The translations under genes were made by a program, and so were the position numbers. A DNA stretch of 64,000 nt from Erysipelotrichaceae bacterium (lineage in GTDB: Bacteria > Bacillota_I > Bacilli_A > Erysipelotrichales > Erysipelotrichaceae), in NCBI GenBank assembly GCA_017445225.1, contig JAFSUN010000011.1, forward strand, positions 147,002 to 211,001, read 5' to 3'. How positions within the stretch are numbered: position 1 is the first letter of the stretch; each line of letters opens with the position of its first letter. The notes under the pieces were generated by a model. The model did no database searches, was not told the DNA's origin, and saw only the letters and a program-made list of their open reading frames with translations. This document shows, one piece after another, positions 16,148 through 24,813 of the stretch.

Positions 16148-16969
16148 CTATTCGCCCATGGCCAGCTTCTTGCGGATCCTGGTTGAGAAGTTCTCCAGCA
16201 GCAGTACCATGACGATCAGGCCCAGTAACATGGCACTGGTATTCGGCCAGTTGCCCTGTCCAATGGCGTGGATCAGGGAGGCACCGATACCGCCCGCACC
16301 GACGACACCGAGAATGGTGGCGTTCTTGACGTTGATGTCCAGACGGTAGATGACGGTGGAAACGATGTTGGAGCTCAGCTGCGGGATGATGCCGTATCTG
16401 ATCTTCTCAAACGGCGAACAGCCGGCGGCGTCCAGGGCTTCGATGATGCCCGGATTCATGTCTTCAATTGACTCGATCATCAGCTTTGCCAGCATGCCGA
16501 CCGATCCGATCGACATGGTCAGGACACCGGCAAACGGTCCGGTACCGACGACCTTGACGAACATGATGGCATACATGAAACTCGGGAAGGCGCGGATGAT
16601 GGAGATGATGGTCAGACAGATGTAGTTGACCCATCTCGGGGCCACGTTGCGGCTGGACAGGAAGGCCAGCGGCAGGGCCAGGATCAGTCCGAAGATCGTT
16701 CCCAGGAAGGCGATTGCCAGAGTCTCCATCAGCATGTAGGCCAGACCGACGCTGGAAGTATCGAGAATGACGGCCAGTGATGGCTTAAGCAGTCCCAATA
16801 AAACGACCTTAGCCATAGCAGCACCTCTTTCATTGATGCCGTTAAAACTGACGATGTCATTGGTCAGATACAGGATCACGGCGCAGCCGATGGCCTCGAT
16901 GACATAACGCGGCCACAGCGGCGGGTATTTCCTGTACTGGCCGTCTACGGTTATCTTATTCTGTGTCAT
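16148..16969 (-). CDS. phnE: Phosphonate/phosphite-type ABC transporter permease 2
   Basis: 273 residues, about six membrane segments. The cytoplasmic EAA-type loop GIIEALDAAGCSPFEKIRYGIIPQL contacts the PhnC ATPase, and the C-terminal GVVGAGGIGASL is typical of PhnE. Start overlaps the previous permease by ATGA. It carries an N-terminal extension of about 30 residues. With its partner it forms the membrane pore importing a phosphonate, phosphite or related phosphorus compound. Confidence 0.88.
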   Translation of the reverse strand: MTQNKITVDGQYRKYPPLWPRYVIEAIGCAVILYLTNDIVSFNGINERGAAMAKVVLLGLLKPSLAVILDTSSVGLAYMLMETLAIAFLGTIFGLILALPLAFLSSRNVAPRWVNYICLTIISIIRAFPSFMYAIMFVKVVGTGPFAGVLTMSIGSVGMLAKLMIESIEDMNPGIIEALDAAGCSPFEKIRYGIIPQLSSNIVSTVIYRLDINVKNATILGVVGAGGIGASLIHAIGQGNWPNTSAMLLGLIVMVLLLENFSTRIRKKLAMGE

Positions 16970-17796
16970 CCCTGAATCAGCTTCTTTCTAATCTCTCTGG
17001 ATATGGTCTCGATCACGACGACGGTGATGACCAGAACCAGAACCATCAATCCGGCATTGTCATAGTTACGCCAGCTCAGCTGGGCATTCATGAGAACGCC
17101 GATGCCGCCGGCACCGACATAACCGAGGATGGCAGCGCTTCTGACGTTGGTTTCAAAGCAGTAAAGAACGGTACTCCAGTAGAATCCCCTGACCTGCGGG
17201 AAAGCCGCACAGGTAATGCACTGCATTCTGGTGGCACCGGTGGATTCCATGGCTTCATACGGTCCCATGTCGATGGTCTCGATCTGCTCATACATCATCT
17301 TTACGGCAATGGTATAGGTAAAGATGGCAATGGAGATCGTACCTGACAGAGTACCGGCACCGATGATGATCGACAGCAGTCTGGCATAGATCAGCGTCGG
17401 CAGGGTCCTGAAGATGCTTAAGACGGCCTTATGGCCCTTCAGATACCAGTTGGGAAGCTTGAAGTTATTGGAAAGATAGAAACTTAACGGCAGTGCCAGC
17501 AGGCAGCCGAAGGCCGTTCCCAGAAAGGACATGACGATGGTATCCCACATTGCTTTCTTCATCTCTGCCCAGAAGGCCCACCTTGGCGGGAACATCTGTC
17601 CCAGCATTTCGAAGAAGAAGTGGAATCTGTTCACCAGTTTGGTCAGGCTGAGCCCGGTAAAATTGATGAAGTAAACCGTCACGATGATCACCGCAATGGT
17701 GATATAGGGAGCGGGATTGAACTTTTCCTTTACTACCTTTCCATTGCCCAGCGTATATTCGCGGGGATAGAAGATATGGAGAAGATCATCAAACAT
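16966..17796 (-). CDS. phnE: Phosphonate/phosphite-type ABC transporter permease 1
   Basis: 276 residues, about six membrane segments, EAA loop GPYEAMESTGATRMQCITCAAFPQV and terminal AAILGYVGAGGIGVLM. Starts one base inside the phnC stop (TAATG). A heterodimer of two PhnE proteins is common in Bacillota. Homologous to, but clearly diverged from, the following permease. Confidence 0.88.
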   Translation of the reverse strand: MFDDLLHIFYPREYTLGNGKVVKEKFNPAPYITIAVIIVTVYFINFTGLSLTKLVNRFHFFFEMLGQMFPPRWAFWAEMKKAMWDTIVMSFLGTAFGCLLALPLSFYLSNNFKLPNWYLKGHKAVLSIFRTLPTLIYARLLSIIIGAGTLSGTISIAIFTYTIAVKMMYEQIETIDMGPYEAMESTGATRMQCITCAAFPQVRGFYWSTVLYCFETNVRSAAILGYVGAGGIGVLMNAQLSWRNYDNAGLMVLVLVITVVVIETISREIRKKLIQG

Positions 17797-18575
17797 TATT
17801 TTCTCTCCTTCATCAGGTCATCATCGATGATGTCACGGCCGTAGATCTTACGGAAGTTGGCCTTTTCATCCTGCTTGTAAAGTGAAGTCGGGCCGTCGAA
17901 GACGATCTTGCCGGCCTGAATGCCGATGATCCGGTCCGCATATTGCAACGCCAGGTCAACATGGTGGATGTTGATCAGGACGGTAATGTTCATGTCTCTG
18001 TTGATCTTCTGGAAGTCGCTCATGACCACATCGGCCATGACCGGATCCAAAGCGGCGACCGGTTCATCCGCCAGGATGATCTCCGGATCCTGAGCCAGGG
18101 TCCTGGCCAGGGCTACACGCTGCTGCTGACCGCCGGACAGCTGGTCAGCGCGGGAATAGGCCTTGTCCAGAATACCGACCTTGTCGAGAGCTTCCAGCGC
18201 CTTGATCTTGTCTTCCCTGGAATAAAGTCCGAACAAGGTCCGGAAGAAGCCCATGTCGGCGACGCGGGCTGATAATACGTTGTTGATAACCGTCGTCCGG
18301 TTAACTAAGTTGAATGACTGGAAAACCATGCCGATCTTGCGGCGGTATCTTCTTAAGGCCTTGCCGGACAGTTTTGATACATCAACGCCATCAACGGAAA
18401 CCACGCCGCCGGTAACTTCGATCATCTTATTGATTGTTCTGATCAGAGTGCTCTTGCCGGCCCCGGACAGACCGATGATGGCGACGAACTCGCCCTGTTC
18501 GATTTCCAGATTAACATCGTCCAAGGCCTTGGTGCCATTGGCATATACCTTGTCAACATGATCAAACTTAATCAT
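17796..18575 (-). CDS. phnC: Phosphonate/phosphite-type ABC transporter ATPase
   Basis: 259 residues, normal PhnC length. Walker A GLSGAGKST (about 34-42), Q-loop in GMVFQSFNLV, signature LSGGQQQRVALAR, Walker B ILADEPVAALD and an H-switch in INIHHVDLAL. Energises uptake through the two permeases. Preceded by GGAGGAGAA and separated from phnD by 72 bases containing a hairpin. Confidence 0.92.
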   Translation of the reverse strand: MIKFDHVDKVYANGTKALDDVNLEIEQGEFVAIIGLSGAGKSTLIRTINKMIEVTGGVVSVDGVDVSKLSGKALRRYRRKIGMVFQSFNLVNRTTVINNVLSARVADMGFFRTLFGLYSREDKIKALEALDKVGILDKAYSRADQLSGGQQQRVALARTLAQDPEIILADEPVAALDPVMADVVMSDFQKINRDMNITVLINIHHVDLALQYADRIIGIQAGKIVFDGPTSLYKQDEKANFRKIYGRDIIDDDLMKERK

Positions 18576-18601
18576 ATTGGTTTCTCCTCCCTAATTTAGA
18601 A

Positions 18602-18629
18602 AAGGCGCATGAAACAAATCATGCGCCTT
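18602..18629 (-). terminator. phnD-phnC intergenic hairpin (attenuating terminator)
   Basis: 11-bp perfect stem AAGGCGCATGA/TCATGCGCCTT with a six-base loop, followed on the minus strand by TTCTAAATT. The weak T run suggests partial termination or mRNA stabilisation, so the binding protein would be made in excess over the ATPase and permeases. Confidence 0.65.
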
Positions 18630-18647
18630 CAGATTAATGACTGTCTC

Positions 18648-19736
18648 TTATTTGAATAATGCAGCTGCGGCTCTGGTGCCGTCGTAGTCGCTGTCCTTAC
18701 CGATCTGGTAACCCTTGTGTGAATAAGGTGCAACGGTCTTTAAGCCTTCTTCGGTTGATCCGATGTCCAGGAAGACTTCCTGTAAGGCCTTGCAGAATTC
18801 AGGGGTCATCTTAGGGTCAACTGACTGCTTGGCAACGGAAATGGTATCATTCATGATGAAGTCGCTGACAGCGATGATCTTGATGATGTCCCAGACATTC
18901 TTATACTTGCCTTCAGCGATTTCCTTGGCGTAGGCAGCTTCGAAGTTAACGGTTGACTCAGCATCCTTACGGATGTCAGCATAACCGACGATGACATCGC
19001 ATTCACCGGTTAATAAGTGCTGCATCATGACGTTGTAAGCCTGGTCGGTAACAACGCTTGACAGAGAAGCGATGGTTCTCTTTTCATTGCCGGCGCCTTC
19101 ACCGAACATCTGGTTGATCCACAGTGACGGATAGATGTAGCCGGAACCGGAAGTGGTTGAGCTGGAATTCCATCTGGCGCTGTTGACGTCTTCCCAGGTA
19201 ATGGTGCCGTTCAGAGTCTTTTCATATAAATCCTTACCCTTTTCAGTAGCGATATTAACATAGGTCAGAGCGGCATAACCGGCAGCCAGGGTCTTGGCAT
19301 CGGTGGTAATGCCTTCATTCCATGGAGTAATGCCTTCGGATGGCATGATGACGCGGCCAGTGGCATCGCCAACGCCTGCACGTAAGGCTTCCAGTAACAG
19401 GTCAACGCCTTCGCTGTATAAGATGTAGGTGCTGGAATTCAGGAATCCTACGTCAATGGAACCCGAGATCATACCTTCACCAACTACGGCGAAGTCAGTA
19501 CCAACGGTGATCTTAACGTTGTTAACGGTGTAACCCTTGGCGGCAAGCTTGGTCTTCAGCATTTCCTTTAACGGTTCGGCAGCAGCCAGAATTGCATCGG
19601 CCGGCTTTGACGGAACGAAGGCAATGCTCAGTTCCTCGATAGTCTTGTCATCGACGGTGTTGTTGTTCTGCTTGGAACAGCCTACGAATGATAAAACCAT
19701 CAGAACGCTTAATAATACTACTAATAATTTCTTCAT
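18648..19736 (-). CDS. phnD: Phosphonate/phosphite-type ABC transporter substrate-binding lipoprotein
   Basis: 362 residues. Signal peptide with lipobox ending FVGC (cysteine at residue 20), so anchored outside the membrane. The mature part has the PhnD features: SIAFVPSKPADAI at the start and VGTDFAVVGEGMISGSIDVGFLNSSTYIL. Ligand cannot be told from sequence; phosphonates, phosphite, hypophosphite or methylphosphonate are all possible. No C-P lyase gene is in the window. First gene of the operon with promoter and AGGAGGGG ribosome binding site. Confidence 0.88.
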   Translation of the reverse strand: MKKLLVVLLSVLMVLSFVGCSKQNNNTVDDKTIEELSIAFVPSKPADAILAAAEPLKEMLKTKLAAKGYTVNNVKITVGTDFAVVGEGMISGSIDVGFLNSSTYILYSEGVDLLLEALRAGVGDATGRVIMPSEGITPWNEGITTDAKTLAAGYAALTYVNIATEKGKDLYEKTLNGTITWEDVNSARWNSSSTTSGSGYIYPSLWINQMFGEGAGNEKRTIASLSSVVTDQAYNVMMQHLLTGECDVIVGYADIRKDAESTVNFEAAYAKEIAEGKYKNVWDIIKIIAVSDFIMNDTISVAKQSVDPKMTPEFCKALQEVFLDIGSTEEGLKTVAPYSHKGYQIGKDSDYDGTRAAAALFK

Positions 19737-19763
19737 AAGGTTTTCTTTCCCCTCCTATGAAAT

Positions 19764-19792
19764 ATTATAGTCTATTGGTAAGGGTACCTCAA
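19764..19792 (-). promoter_or_regulatory. Promoter of the phn operon
   Basis: Minus strand TTGAGG (19787-19792), 17-base spacer, TATAAT (19764-19769). The 5-prime leader would be only about 20 bases. Confidence 0.7.
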
Positions 19793-19839
19793 GGAAAAGA
19801 CGCCCGTAAACCCTCTGTAAGCGCAATGTAAATTTCATG

Positions 19840-19868
19840 AAAAAAGAGGCTCCAGACGGAAACCCCTT
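19840..19868 (-). terminator. Probable terminator after the nucleotidase gene
   Basis: Minus strand GGGGTTTCC pairs, with wobble pairs, to GGAGCCTC, followed by TTTTTT. It lies just after the nucleotidase stop and separates it from phnD. Confidence 0.55.
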
Positions 19869-19871
19869 ACA

Positions 19872-21386
19872 TCAGATCCTTACCGTGATATTGTTGACAT
19901 CAGTGAAATCGATGACCTTGTTTTTCAGGACATAGTCGCAGATGATGTCAACAACGCTTTCGGAATACTCCTTGACGGTCGGACATTCGGCGATCATCCG
20001 GAAGCCGCCGCCGCCGGAACAGCGGTAGTTGTTCATGGCGATGGTAAACTCATCATCGTCCCTGACATCAACCCCGTTTCTTCTTAAGACGGCTATCCTC
20101 TCACCCTTAGGCTTTCCCAGTTCGGCAACGTATTCGATGCCGTCCACCATGTCATAGTTATGATGCTGGGGATTGGGGAAGTCATAGAGCGGATTGACGA
20201 TGATCTGACCGTTTCTGACACTCCAGAAGTTCATGTTGAAGTCCAGATACTCCCTTAACACCTTACCGGTGATCTTCTTGACAGCCAGGGTATTGGGGAA
20301 GATGTAGGTGTTGATCACATCCCGCATGCTTACTTCGCCCTGCATGCCCGTGGCTCTTAGGAAGATCGCCGTGGCCGAGAGATCGGCGCCGGTCAGTTCC
20401 ATCTGGATCCGGTTGATCAGCGTGGCCAGCTGGCTCTTGTAAAGGCGGTCATGGACTTCATCCCTGATCCTTAGATCTTTCTTACAGTAGCCCAGCGGCG
20501 TATCTAGCCATTTCTGGCACTCCGCTTCCTCGCTGGCTGCGATCTTACAGATCTCAGGGTCTGCCTCCCCTTCCGGCCTTATCAGCCGGACGGTCTTCTC
20601 ACCAGTCTCGGTATCGACTTCCATGCAGGAAAGGAACATTCCGTTGAAGGCCGGTTCGCTGTAAACGGTGTTGCCCAGCCTTCCGCAATAGACGCGGTGC
20701 TGATGGCCGGCCACCAGGAAGTCAATGCCTTCCAGTTCGGTGATCATGCGGTAACCCACATCCTCACCGGTTTGTTCTTCGGTATCCTCACCGCTGACGG
20801 GATCCTTTTCGAAACCGCCATGGTAAACGCAGACGACATAGTCAGGCTTTTCCCTTTCCCTTAACTCCCTTAAGGCGTCCTTAAGGACGGCAAACGGGTC
20901 CAGGAATTCCAGGTTTTCGATGTTCTCGGGAGCTTCCCAGTTGGGCACATAGTCCGTCACCAGACCGATGACGGCTACCTTTTTGCCGCCAAGTTCCCTG
21001 ATCTGCCAGCAAGGAGCCAGCCTTTCACCATTGCGGGTGATGTTGGTGGTGATCAGAGTTGCTCCGCAGTTATCGATGTGCTTCTTAAGGATCCGCCAGC
21101 CGTAGTTGAAGTCGTGGTTGCCCAGATTGACGAAGTCATAGTTCATCGCCTTCATGGCGGTGGTCAGCGGGCAGATCTCCTCACGGTGATTCACATAGTG
21201 ATAGAAGGTCAGCGGTGAACCCTGCAGGGTGTCACCGTTGTCGATGAGAATGGTATTTTCATCCCTGAGTTCATCGATCAGAGTCTTCAGTTTTGCCAGA
21301 CCGATGTCCATCTGCCGGCCATCTCCGTAAGAATGCGGATATATGAAGCCGTGGATATCAGATGTGGACAGTATTCTGATTTTCAT
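19872..21386 (-). CDS. Intracellular 5-prime-nucleotidase / cyclic nucleotide phosphodiesterase family (UshA/YunD-like)
   Basis: 504 residues from the ATG at 21386, chosen because GGAGG is 8 bases upstream; the ATG six bases earlier is too close to it. N-terminal metallophosphatase domain: STSDIHG, DNGDTLQGS, LGNHDFNYG, VYHGG and VAGHQHRVY supply the two-metal centre. C-terminal nucleotidase domain (about 310-500) binds substrate, with GGGGFRM near the end. No signal peptide, so cytosolic, unlike secreted UshA. Likely dephosphorylates nucleotides or related phosphoesters. The adjoining phosphorus-compound importer may indicate a shared phosphorus role, but a terminator separates them. Confidence 0.85.
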   Translation of the reverse strand: MKIRILSTSDIHGFIYPHSYGDGRQMDIGLAKLKTLIDELRDENTILIDNGDTLQGSPLTFYHYVNHREEICPLTTAMKAMNYDFVNLGNHDFNYGWRILKKHIDNCGATLITTNITRNGERLAPCWQIRELGGKKVAVIGLVTDYVPNWEAPENIENLEFLDPFAVLKDALRELREREKPDYVVCVYHGGFEKDPVSGEDTEEQTGEDVGYRMITELEGIDFLVAGHQHRVYCGRLGNTVYSEPAFNGMFLSCMEVDTETGEKTVRLIRPEGEADPEICKIAASEEAECQKWLDTPLGYCKKDLRIRDEVHDRLYKSQLATLINRIQMELTGADLSATAIFLRATGMQGEVSMRDVINTYIFPNTLAVKKITGKVLREYLDFNMNFWSVRNGQIIVNPLYDFPNPQHHNYDMVDGIEYVAELGKPKGERIAVLRRNGVDVRDDDEFTIAMNNYRCSGGGGFRMIAECPTVKEYSESVVDIICDYVLKNKVIDFTDVNNITVRI

Positions 21387-21418
21387 TCTCATTTCCTCCT
21401 GCTGAAGGTCAGCGGATA

Positions 21419-21447
21419 ATCATACTACAGCCAAAAACGTTTTTCAA
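21419..21447 (-). promoter_or_regulatory. Promoter of the nucleotidase gene
   Basis: Minus strand TTGAAA (21442-21447), 17-base spacer, TATGAT (21419-21424). The -35 lies inside one copy of an 11-base direct repeat (see findings). Confidence 0.65.
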
Positions 21448-21490
21448 CAGGACAATGGCGGTTTTTCAACAAATAACCGGCTTAATGTGT

Positions 21491-21496
21491 TAAAAT
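21491..21496 (+). promoter_or_regulatory. -10 element just before the phosphatase start
   Basis: TAAAAT ends six bases before the GTG start at 21503, with no good -35 at the usual distance. If used, the transcript would be leaderless or nearly so. Confidence 0.35.
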
Positions 21497-21502
21497 CAAG
21501 GC

Positions 21503-22270
21503 GTGAAACTGGAACAATTTAGCAGAGAACTGAACATCAGAGATCTGGGTGGTTACCCTACAAGGGATGGCCGGCATGTCATTGGCGGTCTGTTTTTCCG
21601 TTCCAGCGGTCCCTATCTCTTCTCTGAAGAAGAACTCAACAGCCTTAAGAAGCTGAACATCCGCTACATCATCGATTTCCGAACGGCAAAGGAGTGGGAC
21701 CGCAATCCCGACCCGGAGATTGAAGGCGCTCACTACATCCGCCACAGCGGTGTGGAGAGCACCGGCGGCAAGGAAGTCGACTTCTCCCCGGCCGGCATGA
21801 TGCAGATGGGAGAAGACGGCGAAAGACAGCTGGAAAAGCTGGTCTACTACTACCGGATGATCTCCTTTGACAATGAAGCCCTGCGTCTGTTCTTTGCGGC
21901 CGTTAAGAACGGCCATGTACCGCTGCTGTTCCACTGCCACAGCGGCAAGGATCGCACCGGCGCTGCCGCCATCTTACTGCTGGCCCTGCTGAACGTCGAT
22001 GAGGAAACGATCATTCAGGATTACCTGCTCTCCAATGAATACTACCGCGAGACGCTGGAGAGAGAATTCGCGGCTTCCCCGATCGATCTGGAAACCCACC
22101 CCGAGACCCGGGAACTGATCCAGATGATGCACGGGGTCTCCGAAAGAATCGGCCGCACCGTCTACCGGGGAATTATCGAACGCTATGGTACCGTTGAGGA
22201 GTACTTCCGCCAGGAATACGGCTTCAGCGATCAGGACATAAAGGAAATCAGAGAACGCTATACACGCTAA
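21503..22270 (+). CDS. Tyrosine-type protein phosphatase (IphP/LipA-like family)
   Basis: 255 residues, GTG start. The N-terminus NIRDLGGYPTRDGR and the active-site loop HCHSGKDRTG (C145 nucleophile, R151) are those of the bacterial DSP-like phosphatases that remove phosphate from tyrosine, inositol phosphates or phosphoinositides. No signal peptide. The GTG gives only a few residues before the conserved NIRDLGG, so the start is credible, although its ribosome binding site is poor (AAGG only). Followed after 11 bases by an epimerase family gene, with a strong GGAGG between them. Confidence 0.85.
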   Translation: MKLEQFSRELNIRDLGGYPTRDGRHVIGGLFFRSSGPYLFSEEELNSLKKLNIRYIIDFRTAKEWDRNPDPEIEGAHYIRHSGVESTGGKEVDFSPAGMMQMGEDGERQLEKLVYYYRMISFDNEALRLFFAAVKNGHVPLLFHCHSGKDRTGAAAILLLALLNVDEETIIQDYLLSNEYYRETLEREFAASPIDLETHPETRELIQMMHGVSERIGRTVYRGIIERYGTVEEYFRQEYGFSDQDIKEIRERYTR

Positions 22271-22281
22271 GGAGGTCTCAC

Positions 22282-23118
22282 ATGGAAATCACACTTCAGA
22301 ACGAATTTGTCAGAGCCGTCATCAGCCAGCAGGCTGCTGAGGTCATCAGTTTCAAACGTCTCGATAACGGCATCGAAACCATCTGGTGCCGCGATCCGGC
22401 TTTCTGGTTCAACTGCAACCCCATCCTCTTCCCCTATACAGGTCCCCTGAAGGAGGGCAGGTACACCTTTGAAGGAAAGACCTATGAATTAGGTCAGCAC
22501 GGTTTTGCCCGCCGCAGCTGGTTTGCGATCAAGGATCATGATGAAACCAGCGCTACCCTGTATCTGAAGGAAAACGAGGAGACCCTCAAGGTCTATCCCT
22601 TCCCCTTCACCCTGACGGTTCACTACCGTCTGGAAGGCTATAAGATCGTCATCTCCTATACGGTTGAGAATACCGGAAATCGCGATCTGCCGTTTGACAT
22701 CGGCTTCCATCCGGCTTTCAACTGCCCGCTGACCCCCGATAAGACCTACGATGACTACTGCATCGTCTTCCCGCAGGAAGAGAACCTCCATCACCCGGAA
22801 AAGGCCATTCCGGACGGAAATCACTTCTCCGTTGCCCAGTTTGTCGCCGAAGGATCCTTCTTCTACAATGACAACCAGATCAAGAGCGAATACGTCGATC
22901 TGACCGATGGTGTTCACACCGTCCGTGTTGGCAAGAAGGGCTTCAACACCATCGGCTTCTGGCGCAAGAACACCGAGACTCCGTTCATGTGCATCGAACC
23001 GTGGGCCCCGGCAAATGACCTGAAGAAGGCTGCCTTCTTCCGCGATGACAAACTGGTCAATCTGCTGCCAGCCGGTCAGAAGCTCGACTGCGAATACTAC
23101 TTTGAATTGGTTAAATAA
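22282..23118 (+). CDS. Aldose 1-epimerase family protein
   Basis: 278 residues, galactose-mutarotase-like beta sandwich. FNCNPILFPYTGPLKEG, QHGFARRSWF, GFHPAFNCPL and CIEPWAPAND are the family landmarks, including the histidines and the glutamate of the active site. Members interconvert anomers of hexoses or hexose-6-phosphates; this branch (LacX/YeaD-like) is not well assigned. Cotranscribed with the phosphatase upstream, suggesting it could act on phosphosugar anomers. Terminator follows. Confidence 0.85.
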   Translation: MEITLQNEFVRAVISQQAAEVISFKRLDNGIETIWCRDPAFWFNCNPILFPYTGPLKEGRYTFEGKTYELGQHGFARRSWFAIKDHDETSATLYLKENEETLKVYPFPFTLTVHYRLEGYKIVISYTVENTGNRDLPFDIGFHPAFNCPLTPDKTYDDYCIVFPQEENLHHPEKAIPDGNHFSVAQFVAEGSFFYNDNQIKSEYVDLTDGVHTVRVGKKGFNTIGFWRKNTETPFMCIEPWAPANDLKKAAFFRDDKLVNLLPAGQKLDCEYYFELVK

Positions 23119-23124
23119 CCTCTG

Positions 23125-23147
23125 AAACCGGGAAATACCCGGTTTTA
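23125..23147 (+). terminator. Terminator after the epimerase gene
   Basis: 8-bp stem AAACCGGG/CCCGGTTT, five-base loop, T run of four; lies just after the stop codon. Confidence 0.6.
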
Positions 23148-23195
23148 TGGTGGAAAGCCTATCAATGATATATAATATCAGCGGAGGAATTGACC

Positions 23196-24014
23196 ATGAT
23201 CAGAAGACTTACCTCGCTGGACGACTGTCTGGATTTCATCGACAGTTTTACCGATGATCCCTGTTTCCATGAACCAATGTTATCCGACCCTGACATTCTG
23301 AAAAATAACCTGCAGGCTTCCCTCAGCCGGTCCAGCCACCGGGTGGTGGGTGTTTATCAGGACGGTGAGCTCACCGGTCTGTTTGACTTTGTGATCCTGC
23401 CGCAGGAAGAATATCTGGAAGCTGTGGCGGCAATGTCCCGTTTGCCGGCGGCCTATGAAGAGATTTTCACCTGGCTGCAGCAAAACTTCCCGGGCTATCA
23501 TGCTGACTTTGTCATCAATCCAGCCAATTACCTGCTGAGGGAAAAGCTCCAGCAGCTGGAATCCTTCTTCGACATTGAACAGTTCAAGATGGCCTTCACC
23601 GGCCCAATTCCGAACGTCGATACCAGCGGCGTTGAGCTGATCAGTGAACAGTATCATCAGCAGTACATCGACATGCATACGACCGACCGCTACTGGATCG
23701 CTGAAAAGGTCCTGGCCGCTCCGGAACGCTTTAACGTCCTCATTGCGGTTTCTGAGGGAAAAGTTGTCGGTTATCTGGATGTGACCAACTGCTTTGCGGA
23801 AAACGAACCCTATGACATTCTGGTACTGGAGGAATACCGCCGGCAGGGCTGGGGAAGAAAACTGCTGGCCAAGGCCCTGCAGCTCAATCATCCGCAGGGG
23901 ATGATGTTACTAGTAGATATCGACAACCAGGCGGCCATCAACCTGTATGAATCCCTGGGCTTTGTCCGGGTTCCCCATTCCAATTCCATTACTGTCAAAG
24001 TTGAAAGCTTATGA
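23196..24014 (+). CDS. GNAT-family N-acetyltransferase, two-domain
   Basis: 272 residues from the ATG at 23196, which has GGAGG eight bases upstream; a TTG six bases earlier is too near. The C-terminal GNAT domain shows ILVLEEYRRQGWGRKLLAKAL (acetyl-CoA pyrophosphate loop RRQGWG) and NQAAINLYESLGFVRV. The N-terminal half has the outline of a second, degenerate GNAT fold. Acceptor unknown. A TATAAT at 23171-23176 provides a promoter with a very short leader. Confidence 0.8.
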   Translation: MIRRLTSLDDCLDFIDSFTDDPCFHEPMLSDPDILKNNLQASLSRSSHRVVGVYQDGELTGLFDFVILPQEEYLEAVAAMSRLPAAYEEIFTWLQQNFPGYHADFVINPANYLLREKLQQLESFFDIEQFKMAFTGPIPNVDTSGVELISEQYHQQYIDMHTTDRYWIAEKVLAAPERFNVLIAVSEGKVVGYLDVTNCFAENEPYDILVLEEYRRQGWGRKLLAKALQLNHPQGMMLLVDIDNQAAINLYESLGFVRVPHSNSITVKVESL

Positions 24015-24016
24015 AA

Positions 24017-24045
24017 AGCTGACCTCACGGTCAGCTCTTTTTTTA
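24017..24045 (+). terminator. Terminator after the GNAT gene, probably bidirectional
   Basis: 8-bp perfect stem AGCTGACC/GGTCAGCT with TCAC loop and eight T on the plus strand. Read on the minus strand it has a shorter T run, and could also end the trp operon. Confidence 0.85.
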
Positions 24046-24813
24046 TCTGACGGCATCTTTCATGCTCTTAACGTATGCGCCGACGTATTTGGGGGAATCC
24101 TTACCATATCTCTCCAACAGCTTGATGATGGCCGAACCGACGATGGCACCGTCGGAGTTGTCAGCCATCTTTCTGGCCTGTTCAGGGGTGGAGATGCCGA
24201 AGCCGACGGCACAGGGAACCGCAGTGTTTTCCCTGATCACCCTGACGATGGAAGCCAGGTCCGTGGTTATCCGGGTCCGGGTTCCGGTAACACCCAGGCT
24301 GGAGACGACATAGATGAACCCTTCCGCCTCCCGGGCGATCATCGAGATCCGGTCGGCCGAGGTCGGGGCAACCATGGAGATCAGTTCAACACCATGGCGA
24401 TGTCCGATTTCCAGGAACTCCCCTTTTTCCTCAAAGGGAACATCCGGCAATATCAGTCCGTCAATGCCGGTCTGCTGGCAGCGGGTAAAGAACTTTTCCG
24501 AGCCGTAGGAGAAGACGACATTGGCATAGGTCATGAAGACCAATGAGATCTCAATGTCCCTTCTTAAACGGGCAACCAGTTCAAAGACATCATCGGTCCG
24601 GATACCGTTGGTCAGAGCCCGCAGATTGGCGTTCATGATCACCGGTCCTTCGGCGGTCGGATCGGAGAACGGGATGCCCAGCTCAATTAGATCGGCGCCA
24701 TTGGCCACGGCTGCTCTGATGACGGCCTCGGTGGTAGCGATGTCGGGATCCCCGCAGGTAATGAAGGGTATGAAGGCCTTGCCGTTAGCGAAGGCATTTC
24801 TGATTCTACTCAT
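24043..24813 (-). CDS. trpA: Tryptophan synthase alpha subunit
   Basis: 256 residues from the ATG at 24813, preceded by GGGGAGG; this begins [14 protein letters not shown] as in other TrpA. Cleaves indole-3-glycerol phosphate to indole and glyceraldehyde-3-[23 protein letters not shown] (catalytic Glu and Asp region) and FGISTPEQA are visible. Overlaps trpB by 8 bases. Last gene of the operon. Confidence 0.95.
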   Translation of the reverse strand: MSRIRNAFANGKAFIPFITCGDPDIATTEAVIRAAVANGADLIELGIPFSDPTAEGPVIMNANLRALTNGIRTDDVFELVARLRRDIEISLVFMTYANVVFSYGSEKFFTRCQQTGIDGLILPDVPFEEKGEFLEIGHRHGVELISMVAPTSADRISMIAREAEGFIYVVSSLGVTGTRTRITTDLASIVRVIRENTAVPCAVGFGISTPEQARKMADNSDGAIVGSAIIKLLERYGKDSPKYVGAYVKSMKDAVR

